The position numbers and the translations under genes are program-made. Below the pieces are notes generated by a model, which made no database searches, was not told the DNA's origin, and worked only from the letters and a program-made list of their open reading frames with translations. Shown here piece by piece: positions 44,808 to 54,714 of a DNA stretch of 64,000 nucleotides. This stretch comes from Arthrobacter sp. fls2-241-R2A-200 (lineage in GTDB: Bacteria; Actinomycetota; Actinomycetes; Actinomycetales; Micrococcaceae). Location of the stretch: contig NZ_JARVRJ010000012.1 in the NCBI RefSeq assembly GCF_030209745.1, positions 1 to 64,000 on the forward strand. Reading direction: 5' to 3'. Numbering within the stretch: the stretch's first letter is position 1; every line of letters begins with the position of its first letter.

Positions 44808-47150
44808 ATGGCTTCCAAAGCCCCCCGCAACAACATTGACGAGTCGCAACTGACGGTCACCAAACCCAAGACCAAGGCTGTGGGCATCCCGGCGGTCGCC
44901 AACGCCCTGAAGATCTCCTTGGAACAAATGGGGCCGGTACGCAGCGTCCAGACTCTGTTGGCGGTGAACCAGCTCGATGGATTCGACTGTATGGGCTGCG
45001 CCTGGCCTGAACATGAAAAGCGCAACGCCGCGGAGTTTTGTGAGAATGGCGCCAAAGCCGTTGCCGAGGAAGCTACCCGCCGCCGGGTCACACCCGCATT
45101 TTTCGCCCAGCACTCGGTGGCGGAGCTGAAGACGCGCGATGATTACTGGCTGGGCCAGCAAGGCAGGCTGACCCACCCGATGTTCCTCGATGAGGGTGCA
45201 ACCCACTACGAACCCATCGGGTGGGACCAAGCGTATGACCTGATGGCTGAGGAACTCCGGGCCATGGACCATCCCGACCAGGCCGTCTTCTACACCTCCG
45301 GGCGCACCTCCAACGAGGCAGCGTTCGTCTACCAACTTCTGGTGCGGGGGCTCGGAACCAACAACCTTCCTGACTGCTCCAACATGTGCCACGAATCCTC
45401 GGGGTCCGCTCTGGTGGAAACCATCGGCATCGGCAAAGGCTCGGTGAGCCTCACGGACTTGGAAACAGCGTCCCTGATTTTCGTTGCCGGCCAAAATCCG
45501 GGTACCAACCACCCCCGCATGCTCAGCGCCTTGGAGAAAGCCAAGAAAAACGGCGCAGTCATTGTGTCCGTGAATCCTTTGCCAGAGGCGGGCCTCCTCC
45601 ATTTTGAAAACCCACAGCACCTGGGCGGCATGGTTACGGGCACCCGCTTGACGGACGATTTCCTGCAAATCCGTGCGGGCGGCGACCAAGCCCTCTTCCA
45701 GGGTCTGGGCAAGTACCTGCTTGAAGCTGAATCCTCCGGACGTAAGACACCAGGGCTCCAGAGCGTCCTGGACCACGACTTCATCAATAACCACACCGTA
45801 GGCATCCAGGACTACCTTCAGTACCTGGAAGAAGTTCAGTGGGACCAGATCGTGGAAGCCACAGGCCTGTCCCTGGAGCAGATCCACGCGACCGGTGAAC
45901 GGCTGCTCGCATCCAGCTCCACCATTGTGTGCTGGGCCATGGGATTGACCCAGCATAAGCACTCTGTCCCTACCCTTCGCGACGTAGTCAACGTCCTGCT
46001 TCTGCAAGGGAACATCGGCAAGCCAGGCGCTGGTGTTTGCCCGGTACGGGGGCATTCCAATGTCCAAGGTGACCGCACTATGGGCATCTTCGAGAAAATG
46101 CCGGAGAAGTTCCATGACCGGTTGGATCACGAGTTCGAATTCCTCTCTCCCCGGGACCACGGCTATGACACTGTCGCGGCGATCCGGGCCATGCGGGACG
46201 GCAAGGTCCGGTTCTTCATGGGGATGGGTGGAAACTTCGTTCGCGCTGCCCCCGACTCTGAGGTGACGGAACAAGCTCTGGCGAACACGCGGCTGAGCGT
46301 CCAGATCTCCACCAAGCTGAACCACTCGCACCTGGCAACGGGGCAGCGCGCACTGATTCTGCCTACTTTGGGCCGCACCGAGAAAGACACCCAGGTGACA
46401 GGCGACCAACGCGTCACTGTGGAGGACTCCATGAGTGCAGTGCACGCGTCCCGGGGACGCCTCAAACCCGCAAGCGAACACCTGCACTCGGAAGTGGCTA
46501 TCGTGTGCAATCTCGCCCACAGGATCTTCACAGATGGCCGCGTACGACTGCCCAACGCCCCCAAGGCGGCGTGGCTGTCCATGCGGGACGACTATTCCCT
46601 GATCCGCAAACACATCGAAGCAGTGTTTGACGGCTTCGAGAACTTCGAAGAACGCATTCAGCACCCCGGCGGCTTCGTACTTCCCCACCCGCCACGCGAT
46701 GCGCGGAAGTTCGATACTGCCTCGGGAAAAGCCCACTTCACGGGAAATCAGTTGGAATACATCAAGGTCCCGTCGGACCGGTTAGTACTGCAAACCCTGC
46801 GCTCCCACGACCAGTACAACACCACCATCTACGGCAAGGACGACAGGTACCGCGGGATCCACGGTGGACGCCGGGTAGTCCTTATCAATGCCGACGACGT
46901 TTCGGAGCTGGGTTTCGCTGACGGCGACATGGTCCATCTCATCTCCGAATTCCAGGGAACCGAGCGCAGGGCAGAAGACTTCCGGATCGTCACATACTCC
47001 ACACCCAAGGGCTGCGCAGCTGCGTACTACCCGGAAACCAACGTCCTGGTACCCCTGGACTCGGTTGCCGACACCAGTGGGACCCCGACATCCAAGTCCG
47101 TCATCGTCCGGCTCGAACCTGCGACCCTCAACCGCAAGGACGCTGCCTAA
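44808..47150 (+). CDS. FdhF/YdeP-type molybdopterin oxidoreductase
   Basis: 780 aa from ATG 44808 (ATG 44799 is also possible). A large molybdopterin enzyme of the formate dehydrogenase alpha-like YdeP branch. GFDCMGCAWPE (near 59-69) keeps two Cys in place of the usual four-Cys cluster motif of FdhF; the putative Mo-ligand Cys is in NMCHESSG, and PVRGHSNVQGDRTMGI and the C-terminal TNVLVPLDSVAD are typical. It may oxidise formate produced by PurU. FdhD and other subunits are not in the window, so electron acceptor and substrate are inferred. Confidence 0.8.
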   Translation: MASKAPRNNIDESQLTVTKPKTKAVGIPAVANALKISLEQMGPVRSVQTLLAVNQLDGFDCMGCAWPEHEKRNAAEFCENGAKAVAEEATRRRVTPAFFAQHSVAELKTRDDYWLGQQGRLTHPMFLDEGATHYEPIGWDQAYDLMAEELRAMDHPDQAVFYTSGRTSNEAAFVYQLLVRGLGTNNLPDCSNMCHESSGSALVETIGIGKGSVSLTDLETASLIFVAGQNPGTNHPRMLSALEKAKKNGAVIVSVNPLPEAGLLHFENPQHLGGMVTGTRLTDDFLQIRAGGDQALFQGLGKYLLEAESSGRKTPGLQSVLDHDFINNHTVGIQDYLQYLEEVQWDQIVEATGLSLEQIHATGERLLASSSTIVCWAMGLTQHKHSVPTLRDVVNVLLLQGNIGKPGAGVCPVRGHSNVQGDRTMGIFEKMPEKFHDRLDHEFEFLSPRDHGYDTVAAIRAMRDGKVRFFMGMGGNFVRAAPDSEVTEQALANTRLSVQISTKLNHSHLATGQRALILPTLGRTEKDTQVTGDQRVTVEDSMSAVHASRGRLKPASEHLHSEVAIVCNLAHRIFTDGRVRLPNAPKAAWLSMRDDYSLIRKHIEAVFDGFENFEERIQHPGGFVLPHPPRDARKFDTASGKAHFTGNQLEYIKVPSDRLVLQTLRSHDQYNTTIYGKDDRYRGIHGGRRVVLINADDVSELGFADGDMVHLISEFQGTERRAEDFRIVTYSTPKGCAAAYYPETNVLVPLDSVADTSGTPTSKSVIVRLEPATLNRKDAA

Positions 47151-47204
47151 AGCCCAACGTTATCCACCCTCATGTCCGCACCACCAAACACCCTAAGGAG
47201 TGTC

Positions 47205-48422
47205 ATGTCAGGAAACAGAGCAGTCGCCTACAAGGAACCCGGTGTCGTCGAAATCATCGATACCGAATACCCCACGTTTGAGCTTAAGGACGGGCCCGGA
47301 GTCAACCCGGCCAACGTCGGCAGGAAGGTGCCCCACGGCGCCATCTTGCGCACTGTAACCACCAACATCTGTGGTTCGGACCAGCACATGGTCCGGGGAC
47401 GCACTACCGCACCCAAGGACCTGGTGCTCGGCCACGAAATCACAGGGGAAGTGATCGAGGTAGGGCCCGACGTCGAATTCATCAAGGTGGGAGACATCGT
47501 CTCCGTTCCGTTCAATATCTCCTGTGGCCGCTGCCGGAACTGCAAAGAGCAAAAAACCGGAATCTGCCTCAACGTCAACCCGGACCGTCCAGGCAGCGCT
47601 TACGGCTACGTGGACATGGGAGGCTGGGTGGGCGGACAAGCCGAGTACGTCCTGGTCCCCTACGCGGACTGGAACCTGCTGCGCTTCCCGGACCGGGACC
47701 AGGCCTTGGAAAAAATCATGGACCTGACCATGCTCTCTGACATCTTCCCGACCGGCTTCCACGGCGCAGTCACGGCCGGAGTCGGCGTGGGGTCCACCGT
47801 GTACGTTGCAGGGGCCGGACCCGTTGGCATCGCCGCTGCCGTCGGCGCCCAACTGCTGGGTGCCGCCGTCGTGATTGTTGGCGACATGAACGAAGACCGC
47901 CTGGCCCAAGCCCGCTCCTTTGGTTGCGAGACCGTCAACGTGTCCAAGGGCGATCCCAAAGACCAGATCGAACAACTCCTTGGAGTGCCTGAAGTGGACT
48001 GCGGCGTTGATGCTGTGGGCTTTGAAGCACGCGGACACGGCAAGGATGCCTCCCACGAAGCGCCGGCCACCGTGCTGAACTCCCTCATGGACATCACCGC
48101 CGCCGGCGGCTCCTTGGGCATCCCCGGCCTGTACGTCACGGGCGACCCGGGCGGAATCGACGAGGCCGCCAAGCATGGCTCCCTCTCCCTCTCGCTGGGT
48201 ACGGGGTGGGCGAAGTCGCTGTCGTTTACCACCGGACAATGCCCCGTCATGAAGTACAACCGCCAGCTGATGATGGCGATCCTCCATGACAAGGTCCAGA
48301 TCGCCAAGGCCGTCAATGCCAAGGCCATCCCGCTCGAAGACGCTCCTCGGGGCTACGCAGAGTTCGACGCCGGAGCGGCAACAAAGTTCGTGCTGAACCC
48401 CAACGGTTACGTCAAGGCTTAG
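47205..48422 (+). CDS. fdhA: Glutathione-independent formaldehyde dehydrogenase
   Basis: 405 aa from ATG 47205 with AAGGAG upstream. A zinc medium-chain dehydrogenase. Catalytic zinc: Cys57 in ICGSDQHM and His77 in LGHEITGEV. Structural zinc: Cys107, 110, 113 and 121. The NAD-binding strand is GAGPVGIAAAVGAQLLGA. GGxxYGYVDMGGW matches Pseudomonas putida formaldehyde dehydrogenase. It should remove the formaldehyde released by GbcAB or by dimethylglycine oxidase when folate is short. Confidence 0.9.
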   Translation: MSGNRAVAYKEPGVVEIIDTEYPTFELKDGPGVNPANVGRKVPHGAILRTVTTNICGSDQHMVRGRTTAPKDLVLGHEITGEVIEVGPDVEFIKVGDIVSVPFNISCGRCRNCKEQKTGICLNVNPDRPGSAYGYVDMGGWVGGQAEYVLVPYADWNLLRFPDRDQALEKIMDLTMLSDIFPTGFHGAVTAGVGVGSTVYVAGAGPVGIAAAVGAQLLGAAVVIVGDMNEDRLAQARSFGCETVNVSKGDPKDQIEQLLGVPEVDCGVDAVGFEARGHGKDASHEAPATVLNSLMDITAAGGSLGIPGLYVTGDPGGIDEAAKHGSLSLSLGTGWAKSLSFTTGQCPVMKYNRQLMMAILHDKVQIAKAVNAKAIPLEDAPRGYAEFDAGAATKFVLNPNGYVKA

Positions 48423-48431
48423 CGCGCAACA

Positions 48432-48490
48432 GCGGATACCGGGCCGGCACGGCAAGCACGACGGGAAGGCCCTGTCGGGCCGGTATCCGC
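48432..48490 (+). terminator. Stem-loop after fdhA
   Basis: GCGGATACCGG (48432-48442) and CCGGTATCCGC (48480-48490) pair perfectly over 11 bp around a 37-base GC-rich loop that can fold itself. No T-run, so it may be a terminator or a processing/stability element. Confidence 0.55.
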
Positions 48491-48681
48491 ACTTCCCAGC
48501 TCCACCACACCAATGAAGTGGGGCATCATGCCCCTTCGTTTGCCGTTGTGACAACTTATTGAGCCGGTGGTCAAGTGTGAAAGGGTCCGTGGAGAACTCG
48601 GTCTAGGATGAGGAAAAGACGAGGGAGCAGGTGGGCGTCGCTTTTAGCCGGGTGCCCACCAGGACAACGACACGAGGCATC

Positions 48682-49494
48682 ATGGCCGCACGCAACAACC
48701 CGGACATCGACAACGACGCCGACGCCGACGCCCACGGTGGTGGCGTCCAGTCAGTGGACCGCGCCCTCCAAATCCTGGAAATCCTGGCCCGGGAGGGCGA
48801 CGCCGGCGTCAGTGAGATCGCCGAGGAAATGGGCGTGCACAAGTCCACTGCGTCAAGACTGGTTGGCTCCCTGGTAAACCGGGATCTGGTCCGGCAGAAC
48901 AGCGAAAGAGGCAAGTACCAACTGGGCTTCGGAATCCTGCGCTTGGCATCGTCCATCCCCGGCCGGCTCAGTGTGGTTCACGAGGCGCGGGCCGTCTTGG
49001 AAGCCCTGGCGGCCGAGTACAAAGAGACTGTCAACCTTGCTGTGCTGCGGTCCAACTACGCCGTGAACGTGGACCAGGCCATGGGACCCTCCACCCTTGC
49101 CACGTACGACTGGGTGGGCAGTTTAACCCCCCTGCATGCCACCTCCAGCGGCAAGGTGCTGCTGGCTGCCTTGACGACCGATGAAAGAAGCCAGGTCTTC
49201 AAAGCTGTGGGTCTGCCTGCCCGGACACCCCGTACCGTAACCAATCGGGGGGAACTGGAAAAGGAGTTGCTGGAGGTTGCCAAGAACGGTTTTGCGATAG
49301 TTCATGGCGAGTTTGAAATTGGTCTCACGGCCGTCGCAGCTCCCATCTTCAACCACGCCGGGACGGTTATCGCGGCAATAAGCATTTCCGGTCCAGCCTT
49401 TCGCTTCGTGCCTGAAGACCATCCGGGGCTCATAGACGGCCTCCGGGAGGCCGGGCTGACCATTAGCGCCAAGATGGGCTACCGCCCCAGGTAG
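48682..49494 (+). CDS. IclR-family regulator
   Basis: 270 aa from ATG 48682. An acidic start (Asp/Ala-rich, 5-18) is followed by a winged helix (about 20-80) with VSEIAEEMGVHKSTASRLVGSLV (in parts) and an IclR effector domain (about 95-265). It lies between fdhA and the MHS transporter, so it could control the transporter or the C1 genes. The stop codon is copied by a short duplication. Confidence 0.85.
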   Translation: MAARNNPDIDNDADADAHGGGVQSVDRALQILEILAREGDAGVSEIAEEMGVHKSTASRLVGSLVNRDLVRQNSERGKYQLGFGILRLASSIPGRLSVVHEARAVLEALAAEYKETVNLAVLRSNYAVNVDQAMGPSTLATYDWVGSLTPLHATSSGKVLLAALTTDERSQVFKAVGLPARTPRTVTNRGELEKELLEVAKNGFAIVHGEFEIGLTAVAAPIFNHAGTVIAAISISGPAFRFVPEDHPGLIDGLREAGLTISAKMGYRPR

Positions 49495-49507
49495 CGGCCC
49501 CAGGTAG
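49483..49507. repeat. Duplicated stop-codon end of the IclR gene
   Basis: CGCCCCAGGTAG (49483-49494, the last three codons and stop) is followed directly by CGGCCCCAGGTAG (49495-49507). The copy is one base longer and so out of frame. Confidence 0.85.
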
Positions 49508-49538
49508 CAACTGCCGTCACGTAACGAGCAAGAAAACC

Positions 49539-49582
49539 TTGACAATCCAATGTGGTCCAGCGCACTCTGTTGCATAGAGTGC
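49539..49582. promoter_or_regulatory. Promoter/operator region of the MHS transporter
   Basis: A consensus TTGACA (49539-49544) is followed by the inverted repeat GCACTC-N9-GAGTGC (49562-49582), whose centre TGTTGCATA resembles part of known IclR-type sites. It lies 108-151 bases before the transporter start and right after the IclR gene. No clear -10 is seen. Confidence 0.45.
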
Positions 49583-49689
49583 AGTGCGTTGATCACTGCG
49601 GAACAGCGGCTGTGTGGGCTATTGCCTATCCCGCTGCAGCGTCCCCCCGGCAAAATAGAGGCCACCAAACCTACCCCGAGAGGGCCACA

Positions 49690-51192
49690 ATGTCTACGCA
49701 CAGAAGCCTGACCAGCTCCCCGGCAGGCGAAAGCAGTGCCTTAGCAAGGTCCGCCGCTCCCAAGCATGCGGACAAACCAAACCCACTGCGTCGTCTCCTC
49801 AAAGTTTCCGACATCAACATCGTCAACCGGCCGATGCTCAAGAAAGCCCTCGGGGGGACGATCGTGGGCAACACCATGGAATGGTACGACGTCGGGGTGT
49901 TCGGCTACCTGATCACCACCATGGGCCCGGTCTTCCTTCCGGAAGCTGACAAGTCGGTGCAGACGCTCTTCCTGCTGGGCACGTTTGCTGCAACCTTCGT
50001 TGCCCGGCCGCTGGGTGGCGTCGTCTTCGGTTGGCTCGGCGATAAGGTGGGCCGCCAGAAGGTTCTCGCAGCAACACTGATGCTGATGGCGGCTAGTACT
50101 TTCGTCGTCGGGCTCCTGCCGGGGTACGCCCAAATTGGTATATGGTCGGCGGCACTTCTTGTGGTGCTGAAGCTCATCCAAGGCTTTTCCACCGGCGGTG
50201 AATACGCAGGTGCTACCACCTTCGTTTGCGAATACGCACCGGATAAGCGGCGTGGCTTCTTCGCGAGCTTCCTGGATATGGGCTCGTACCTCGGCTTCGC
50301 GCTGGGAGCAGCGGTAGTGTCCGTGCTCCAACTGACCCTGGGGCAGGGAGCCATGGAGGAATGGGGCTGGCGTTTGCCCTTCCTGATCGCTGGACCGCTC
50401 GGGGCGATTGCTGTCTACTTCCGGAACAAAATCGAGGAGTCGCCGCAGTTCCAGGCAACCCTGGATGCCCAAGCAGCCGTAACCGCCGACGCAAGTGCCA
50501 CGGACAACGCCGTCGCCAAGGGCCCCTTGGCGACTCTCAAGGCCTACTGGCGCCATATCGTCCTGGCTATGATCCTTGCCGCTGCGGCCAACACGGTGGG
50601 TTATGCCCTGACGTCCTACATGCCGACGTATCTGACCGATTCCAAAGGCTATGATGCCGTCCACGGAACCCTGCTGACCATTCCGGTGCTTGTGGTGATG
50701 TCGCTCTGCATTCCCTTGACGGGCAAGCTGTCCGACCGTATCGGCCGCAGGCCGGTCCTCTGGATCGGTGCCGGCAGTACCATCCTCTTCGCCGTCCCGG
50801 CATTCCTCTTGATTGGTCTGGGGGACATCTGGTCTACCTTGGGTGGCCTGGCACTGGTCGCCTTCCCCGTGACCTTTTACGTGGCCAACCTCGCTTCGGC
50901 GCTCCCTGCGCTCTTCCCCACCGCGGGCCGCTACAGCTGCATGGGTATTGCCTATAACTTCTCCGTGGCGATCTTCGGCGGGACAACACCCTTCATTGTG
51001 CAGGGACTCATCAATGCAACCCGCGATGATATGGCACCGGCCTATTATTTGATCGGCACCTCGGTGATAGGCGCAATCGCCATCTACTTCCTGCCTGAGT
51101 CTGCTCGCCGCGCGCTCCCTGGCTCCATGCCAAGCGTGGACACCATTGATGAGGCACGGGAGCTGGTGGCCGCCCAGAAAGAGACGCTCTGA
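49690..51192 (+). CDS. MHS-family MFS transporter (ProP/betaine-like)
   Basis: 500 aa from ATG 49690. Residues 1-45 are polar, and twelve helices follow. NTMEWYDVGVFGYLITT (about 57-73) and GWLGDKVGRQKVL are MHS signatures (metabolite:H+ symporters such as ProP and KgtP). The setting suggests uptake of betaine, dimethylglycine, sarcosine or proline; this is inference. It probably depends on the IclR regulator upstream. Confidence 0.85.
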   Translation: MSTHRSLTSSPAGESSALARSAAPKHADKPNPLRRLLKVSDINIVNRPMLKKALGGTIVGNTMEWYDVGVFGYLITTMGPVFLPEADKSVQTLFLLGTFAATFVARPLGGVVFGWLGDKVGRQKVLAATLMLMAASTFVVGLLPGYAQIGIWSAALLVVLKLIQGFSTGGEYAGATTFVCEYAPDKRRGFFASFLDMGSYLGFALGAAVVSVLQLTLGQGAMEEWGWRLPFLIAGPLGAIAVYFRNKIEESPQFQATLDAQAAVTADASATDNAVAKGPLATLKAYWRHIVLAMILAAAANTVGYALTSYMPTYLTDSKGYDAVHGTLLTIPVLVVMSLCIPLTGKLSDRIGRRPVLWIGAGSTILFAVPAFLLIGLGDIWSTLGGLALVAFPVTFYVANLASALPALFPTAGRYSCMGIAYNFSVAIFGGTTPFIVQGLINATRDDMAPAYYLIGTSVIGAIAIYFLPESARRALPGSMPSVDTIDEARELVAAQKETL

Positions 51193-51303
51193 CCACATCG
51201 GCTGGTGCATCGAGGGGCTGGGAATGAGTGTTCACCCACAGTTAACGAAGCGCTGTGGCGCCCGTCCTAGTTCAGCGTCGGAGGTGTCTGTTCTACTTGA
51301 AAC

Positions 51304-52161
51304 ATGACTATTCTGACTGATATTGCAGTTGCTGGCATCGAGGACCAGCCGAACAACGACAACAACACCAACAACGCACTCATGATCGCACTGGACGTGG
51401 ACGGCACTTTGGTCGACCACGACGGGCACATGTCACCGGAGGTCCGCTCCGCCGCCCAAGCCGTGGTTGCCAGCGGGCACGACGTCATGATCGCCACAGG
51501 CCGCTCACTCAACGCGACCCTGCCGATCATTGAACAAATCGGACTCGAACGCGGTTACGCAGTGTGCTGCAACGGCGGCGTGACACTCCGCCTCGATCCG
51601 GCGCTGGAGGCCGGATACCAGATCATCCATAAAGCCACGTTTGACCCAGCACCCGCTTTGAAGGCTTTGCGGGAGCGGCTGCCCAACGCCAAGTATGCGC
51701 TGGAGGACGAAGACGGAGTTTTCCTCTCCACCGAACGTTTCCAGGACGCAAGTTTCGGCGTGGAGTCCATCGGCGTCGACTTCCAGACCATGCTGGACTC
51801 CACTGCAGTCCGCGTGGTGGTGTTCAGCAGCGACAACACTTCGGACGAATTTAATGAAGCCATCCGGCACATCGGGCTGTCCGGCGTGACCTACTCCGTG
51901 GGTTGGACGGCGTGGCTGGACATCGCAGCCGAGGGCGTCACCAAAGCCAGCGCTTTGGAGGCCTTGCGCCGGAAGCTCGGGACAGATCCGGCCAACACGG
52001 TTGCCGTGGGCGATGGCCGGAACGACATCGAGATGCTCACGTGGGCGGCCCGTGGTGTCGCCATGGGCCAAGCCGCAGATGAAGTCATCGCCGCTGCGGA
52101 CGAGGTCACCGCGTCAGTGCTCGACGACGGCGCCGCCTTGGTTTTGCGCGGCCTCCTGTAA
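51304..52161 (+). CDS. Cof-type HAD phosphatase
   Basis: 285 aa. ALDVDGTLVDHDG (near 29-41) has the nucleophile and acid Asp; TGRS follows; the cap is C2-type; and SKASALEALRRKLG-like TKASALE and VGDGRNDIEML (about 232-242) are the late motifs. Cof/YidA-type enzymes hydrolyse sugar or cofactor phosphates with wide range. The first 26 residues, with an Asn/Asp-rich run, precede the fold; an internal ATG at residue 27 is possible. Confidence 0.85.
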   Translation: MTILTDIAVAGIEDQPNNDNNTNNALMIALDVDGTLVDHDGHMSPEVRSAAQAVVASGHDVMIATGRSLNATLPIIEQIGLERGYAVCCNGGVTLRLDPALEAGYQIIHKATFDPAPALKALRERLPNAKYALEDEDGVFLSTERFQDASFGVESIGVDFQTMLDSTAVRVVVFSSDNTSDEFNEAIRHIGLSGVTYSVGWTAWLDIAAEGVTKASALEALRRKLGTDPANTVAVGDGRNDIEMLTWAARGVAMGQAADEVIAAADEVTASVLDDGAALVLRGLL

Positions 52162-52176
52162 CTGCCGCTCGCCCCA

Positions 52177-52217
52177 GCGGGACCAGCCACTCCCTCCAGC
52201 CCCCGCGGGACCAGCCA
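52177..52217. repeat. Direct repeat between HAD and serS ends
   Basis: GCGGGACCAGCCA occurs at 52177-52189 and 52205-52217 (period 28), filling the 63-bp gap between two converging stops. Confidence 0.8.
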
Positions 52218-52224
52218 GCCCCAG

Positions 52225-53505
52225 CTAAAGGACGGGCAGGACCTCAAGGCCGCCGAGGTACTTCTGGAGCGCCTTGGGGACGTTGACCGAACCATCAGGG
52301 TTCTGGTGGTGCTCGAGGATAGCCACGATCCAACGAGTAGTGGCCAAGGTGCCGTTGAGCGTAGCCACCGCCCGGGTTCCCTTGGCAACACCTTCATCAT
52401 TGATCACGCGTTCGCGGATGTTAAGGCGGCGTGCCTGGAAGGTAGTGCAGTTGGATGTCGAGGTGAGCTCGCGGTAGGCGTTCTGCGTGGGGACCCAGGC
52501 TTCGCAGTCGAACTTCCGGGCCGCGGACATTCCCAGGTCGCCTGCGGCGGTATCGATGACGCGGTAAGGCAGCTCGCACTTGGCCAGCATTTCCTCTTCC
52601 CAAGCCAGCAGGCGCTCGTGTTCGGCGGCGGCTTCCTCAACGGTGGTGTAGATGAACATTTCCACCTTGTTGAACTGGTGTACCCGGATGATTCCACGGG
52701 TGTCCTTGCCGTGTGAACCGGCCTCGCGGCGGTAGCAGGAGCTTTGGCCCGCATAGCGGATTGGTCCGGCGGAAAGGTCCAGGATCTCGTCGGCGTGGTA
52801 ACCCGCGAGGGCCACCTCCGAGGTTCCCACAAGGTAAAGGTCGTCCTCAGCGAGACGGTAGATCTCGGCGTCGTGCTTTACATCGAAACCGGTACCCTGC
52901 ATGGTCTCGGGGCGCACCAAAGTGGGGGTGATCATCGGCACGAAGCCTGCCTCGATGGCCTGGTCCATGGCCATTTGCAGCAGCGCCATTTCCAGCCGCG
53001 CACCGACGCCGCGCAGGAAGTAGAAGCGCGAGCCGGAAACCTTGGCGCCCCGTTCCATGTCGATGGCACCGATGAGTTCACCGATCTCCAGGTGGTCCTT
53101 GGGCTCGAAATCCGTGAATTCGCGAGGGCTACCGACCGTCTTAACCACTACGTAGTCATCCTCGCCGCCCTCAGGCACCCCATCCACGATGAGGTTGGGG
53201 ACAACGCGCAGGAGTTCGTCCTGCTTGGCCTGCGCGGCATCGGCCTCCACTGAGGCTGCCTTCACGGAGTTGGCCAGTTCCTTGACCTCAGCCAGCAGGG
53301 CCTGCTTCTCCTCGCCCTTGGCCTTCGCGACCTTCTTGCCATAGACGTTTTGCTCGGCGCGGAGGCTTTCGTAGCGGATCAAGGCCGCCCGGCGATCGGA
53401 GTCGGCAGAGATGATCGCGTCCACCACGGACTCGTCGGCGCCGCGGGCACGCTGGCTGGCACGGAACTTGTCCGGGTTTTCGCTGAGGTCTTTTACGTCG
53501 ATCAC
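52225..53505 (-). CDS. serS: Seryl-tRNA synthetase
   Basis: 426 aa from GTG 53505 ([11 protein letters not shown]). It charges tRNA-Ser. The N-terminal coiled arm spans about 30-100; class II motif 2 is [19 protein letters not shown] (about 253-271), and motif 3 is in the C-terminal catalytic core near [19 protein letters not shown]. There is no Shine-Dalgarno; TACTCT (53517-53512) lies 6 bases before the GTG, so the mRNA may be leaderless. An ATG at 53526 would add seven residues not found in the family. Confidence 0.95.
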   Translation of the reverse strand: MIDVKDLSENPDKFRASQRARGADESVVDAIISADSDRRAALIRYESLRAEQNVYGKKVAKAKGEEKQALLAEVKELANSVKAASVEADAAQAKQDELLRVVPNLIVDGVPEGGEDDYVVVKTVGSPREFTDFEPKDHLEIGELIGAIDMERGAKVSGSRFYFLRGVGARLEMALLQMAMDQAIEAGFVPMITPTLVRPETMQGTGFDVKHDAEIYRLAEDDLYLVGTSEVALAGYHADEILDLSAGPIRYAGQSSCYRREAGSHGKDTRGIIRVHQFNKVEMFIYTTVEEAAAEHERLLAWEEEMLAKCELPYRVIDTAAGDLGMSAARKFDCEAWVPTQNAYRELTSTSNCTTFQARRLNIRERVINDEGVAKGTRAVATLNGTLATTRWIVAILEHHQNPDGSVNVPKALQKYLGGLEVLPVL

Positions 53506-53624
53506 CAGATAAGAGTATCGAATCACTCGTGCATCTCCGGCCCATTACCTTAACCGGTCGCCAGCCCTCCACCCCGCCTGCCCCGGCAAAAGGCAAGCGT
53601 GCAGGGCGATAGTGTTGAAGCACC

Positions 53625-54686
53625 ATGAGCGACTGGATCCTGTACGTGATTCTCGCTGGGGGCGTGGCCTTTGCCGTCTCCAGTTGGTGGGGCGTGCGCC
53701 GATTGCGGGCCCGCCATGTCAGGAGCGCCGTACGGGAGGACTCCCACAAGCCCAACCCTGGAGGCCAACGGGTGGCCGTGATCCTGAACCCGGTCAAGAA
53801 CAACGCCCACGTTGCCCGGCACTCGATTACCGAGGCATGCGACTTGGCTGGCTGGGACCCACCCCGCTTTTTCGAAACCACCCGTGAGGACCCCGGCTAC
53901 GGACAGTCCCGCCAGGCACTGGCCTACGGGGCCGACGTCGTCGTGGCCTGCGGTGGCGACGGAACAGTCCGCGTAGTGGCCGAGTCGCTGGCGCATAAGA
54001 ACGTGGCCATGGGCTTGGTGCCGGTAGGCACCGGAAACTTGTTGGCCCGCAACCTTGACCTGGATGTCACCGATCTTTCAGGCTGCATCCAAACCGCTTT
54101 GTTCGGGCATCAACGGTTCATCGACACCGCGACCATGGGTATCAGCAACAACATCACCGGCAAATCCTCCAGCCACACCTTCTTGGTCATCGCGGGGATG
54201 GGCTTGGACGCCGAGGTGCTGGGCGACACCAAGGAGGACCTCAAAAAGTCCGTGGGCTGGCTGGCCTACACCGAGGCCGGTGTCCGCCACCTCCCCGGCC
54301 GGCGCAAGCGGGTCACCATCACCATGGATGACGAAACTGAGCAGCCACGGAAGATCCGCAGCGTTTTGTTTGCCAATTGCGGACTGATCCCGGGCGGGAT
54401 CGACTTCATCCCCCAGGCAATGATCGACGACGGCATGCTGGACATCGTGGTCATGAGCCCGCGCAGCGCGTTCGGATGGCTCGCCATGTACGTCAAGATT
54501 CTGTTCAAGCACAACGCAAACCTGCCCATGATGAGCTTCTACCGTTCCGGCAAAGTCACCATCCGCAGCCAGGAACCCATGGCCACCCAGCTCGACGGCG
54601 ATCCCTCGGGCGAGGCCACGGAGGTCACCGTTCAGGTAGAACCAGGGTCACTGCTGGTGCGCGTGCCGAGGACCGCGACCACCTAG
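53625..54686 (+). CDS. Diacylglycerol/sphingosine kinase-family lipid kinase
   Basis: 353 aa. One N-terminal helix (about 3-22) anchors the protein. NPVKNN (about 52-57), the ATP-binding CGGDGTVRVVAESLA (about 108-122) and VPVGTGNLLARNLDL are the DAGK catalytic motifs, and the C-terminal beta domain has GLIPGGIDFIPQAMIDDGMLDIV. It probably phosphorylates diacylglycerol or a related lipid at the membrane. It is divergent from serS. Confidence 0.87.
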   Translation: MSDWILYVILAGGVAFAVSSWWGVRRLRARHVRSAVREDSHKPNPGGQRVAVILNPVKNNAHVARHSITEACDLAGWDPPRFFETTREDPGYGQSRQALAYGADVVVACGGDGTVRVVAESLAHKNVAMGLVPVGTGNLLARNLDLDVTDLSGCIQTALFGHQRFIDTATMGISNNITGKSSSHTFLVIAGMGLDAEVLGDTKEDLKKSVGWLAYTEAGVRHLPGRRKRVTITMDDETEQPRKIRSVLFANCGLIPGGIDFIPQAMIDDGMLDIVVMSPRSAFGWLAMYVKILFKHNANLPMMSFYRSGKVTIRSQEPMATQLDGDPSGEATEVTVQVEPGSLLVRVPRTATT

Positions 54687-54714
54687 CCGCGGTCCCCCTA
54701 ACGAAAGCCGTGTG

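Noticed and set aside
51193..51303. tRNA gene between the MHS transporter and the HAD gene
   Set aside because: Stem-like pieces are present, but no cloverleaf with T-loop and CCA-end pairing can be drawn; no tRNA was found elsewhere either.
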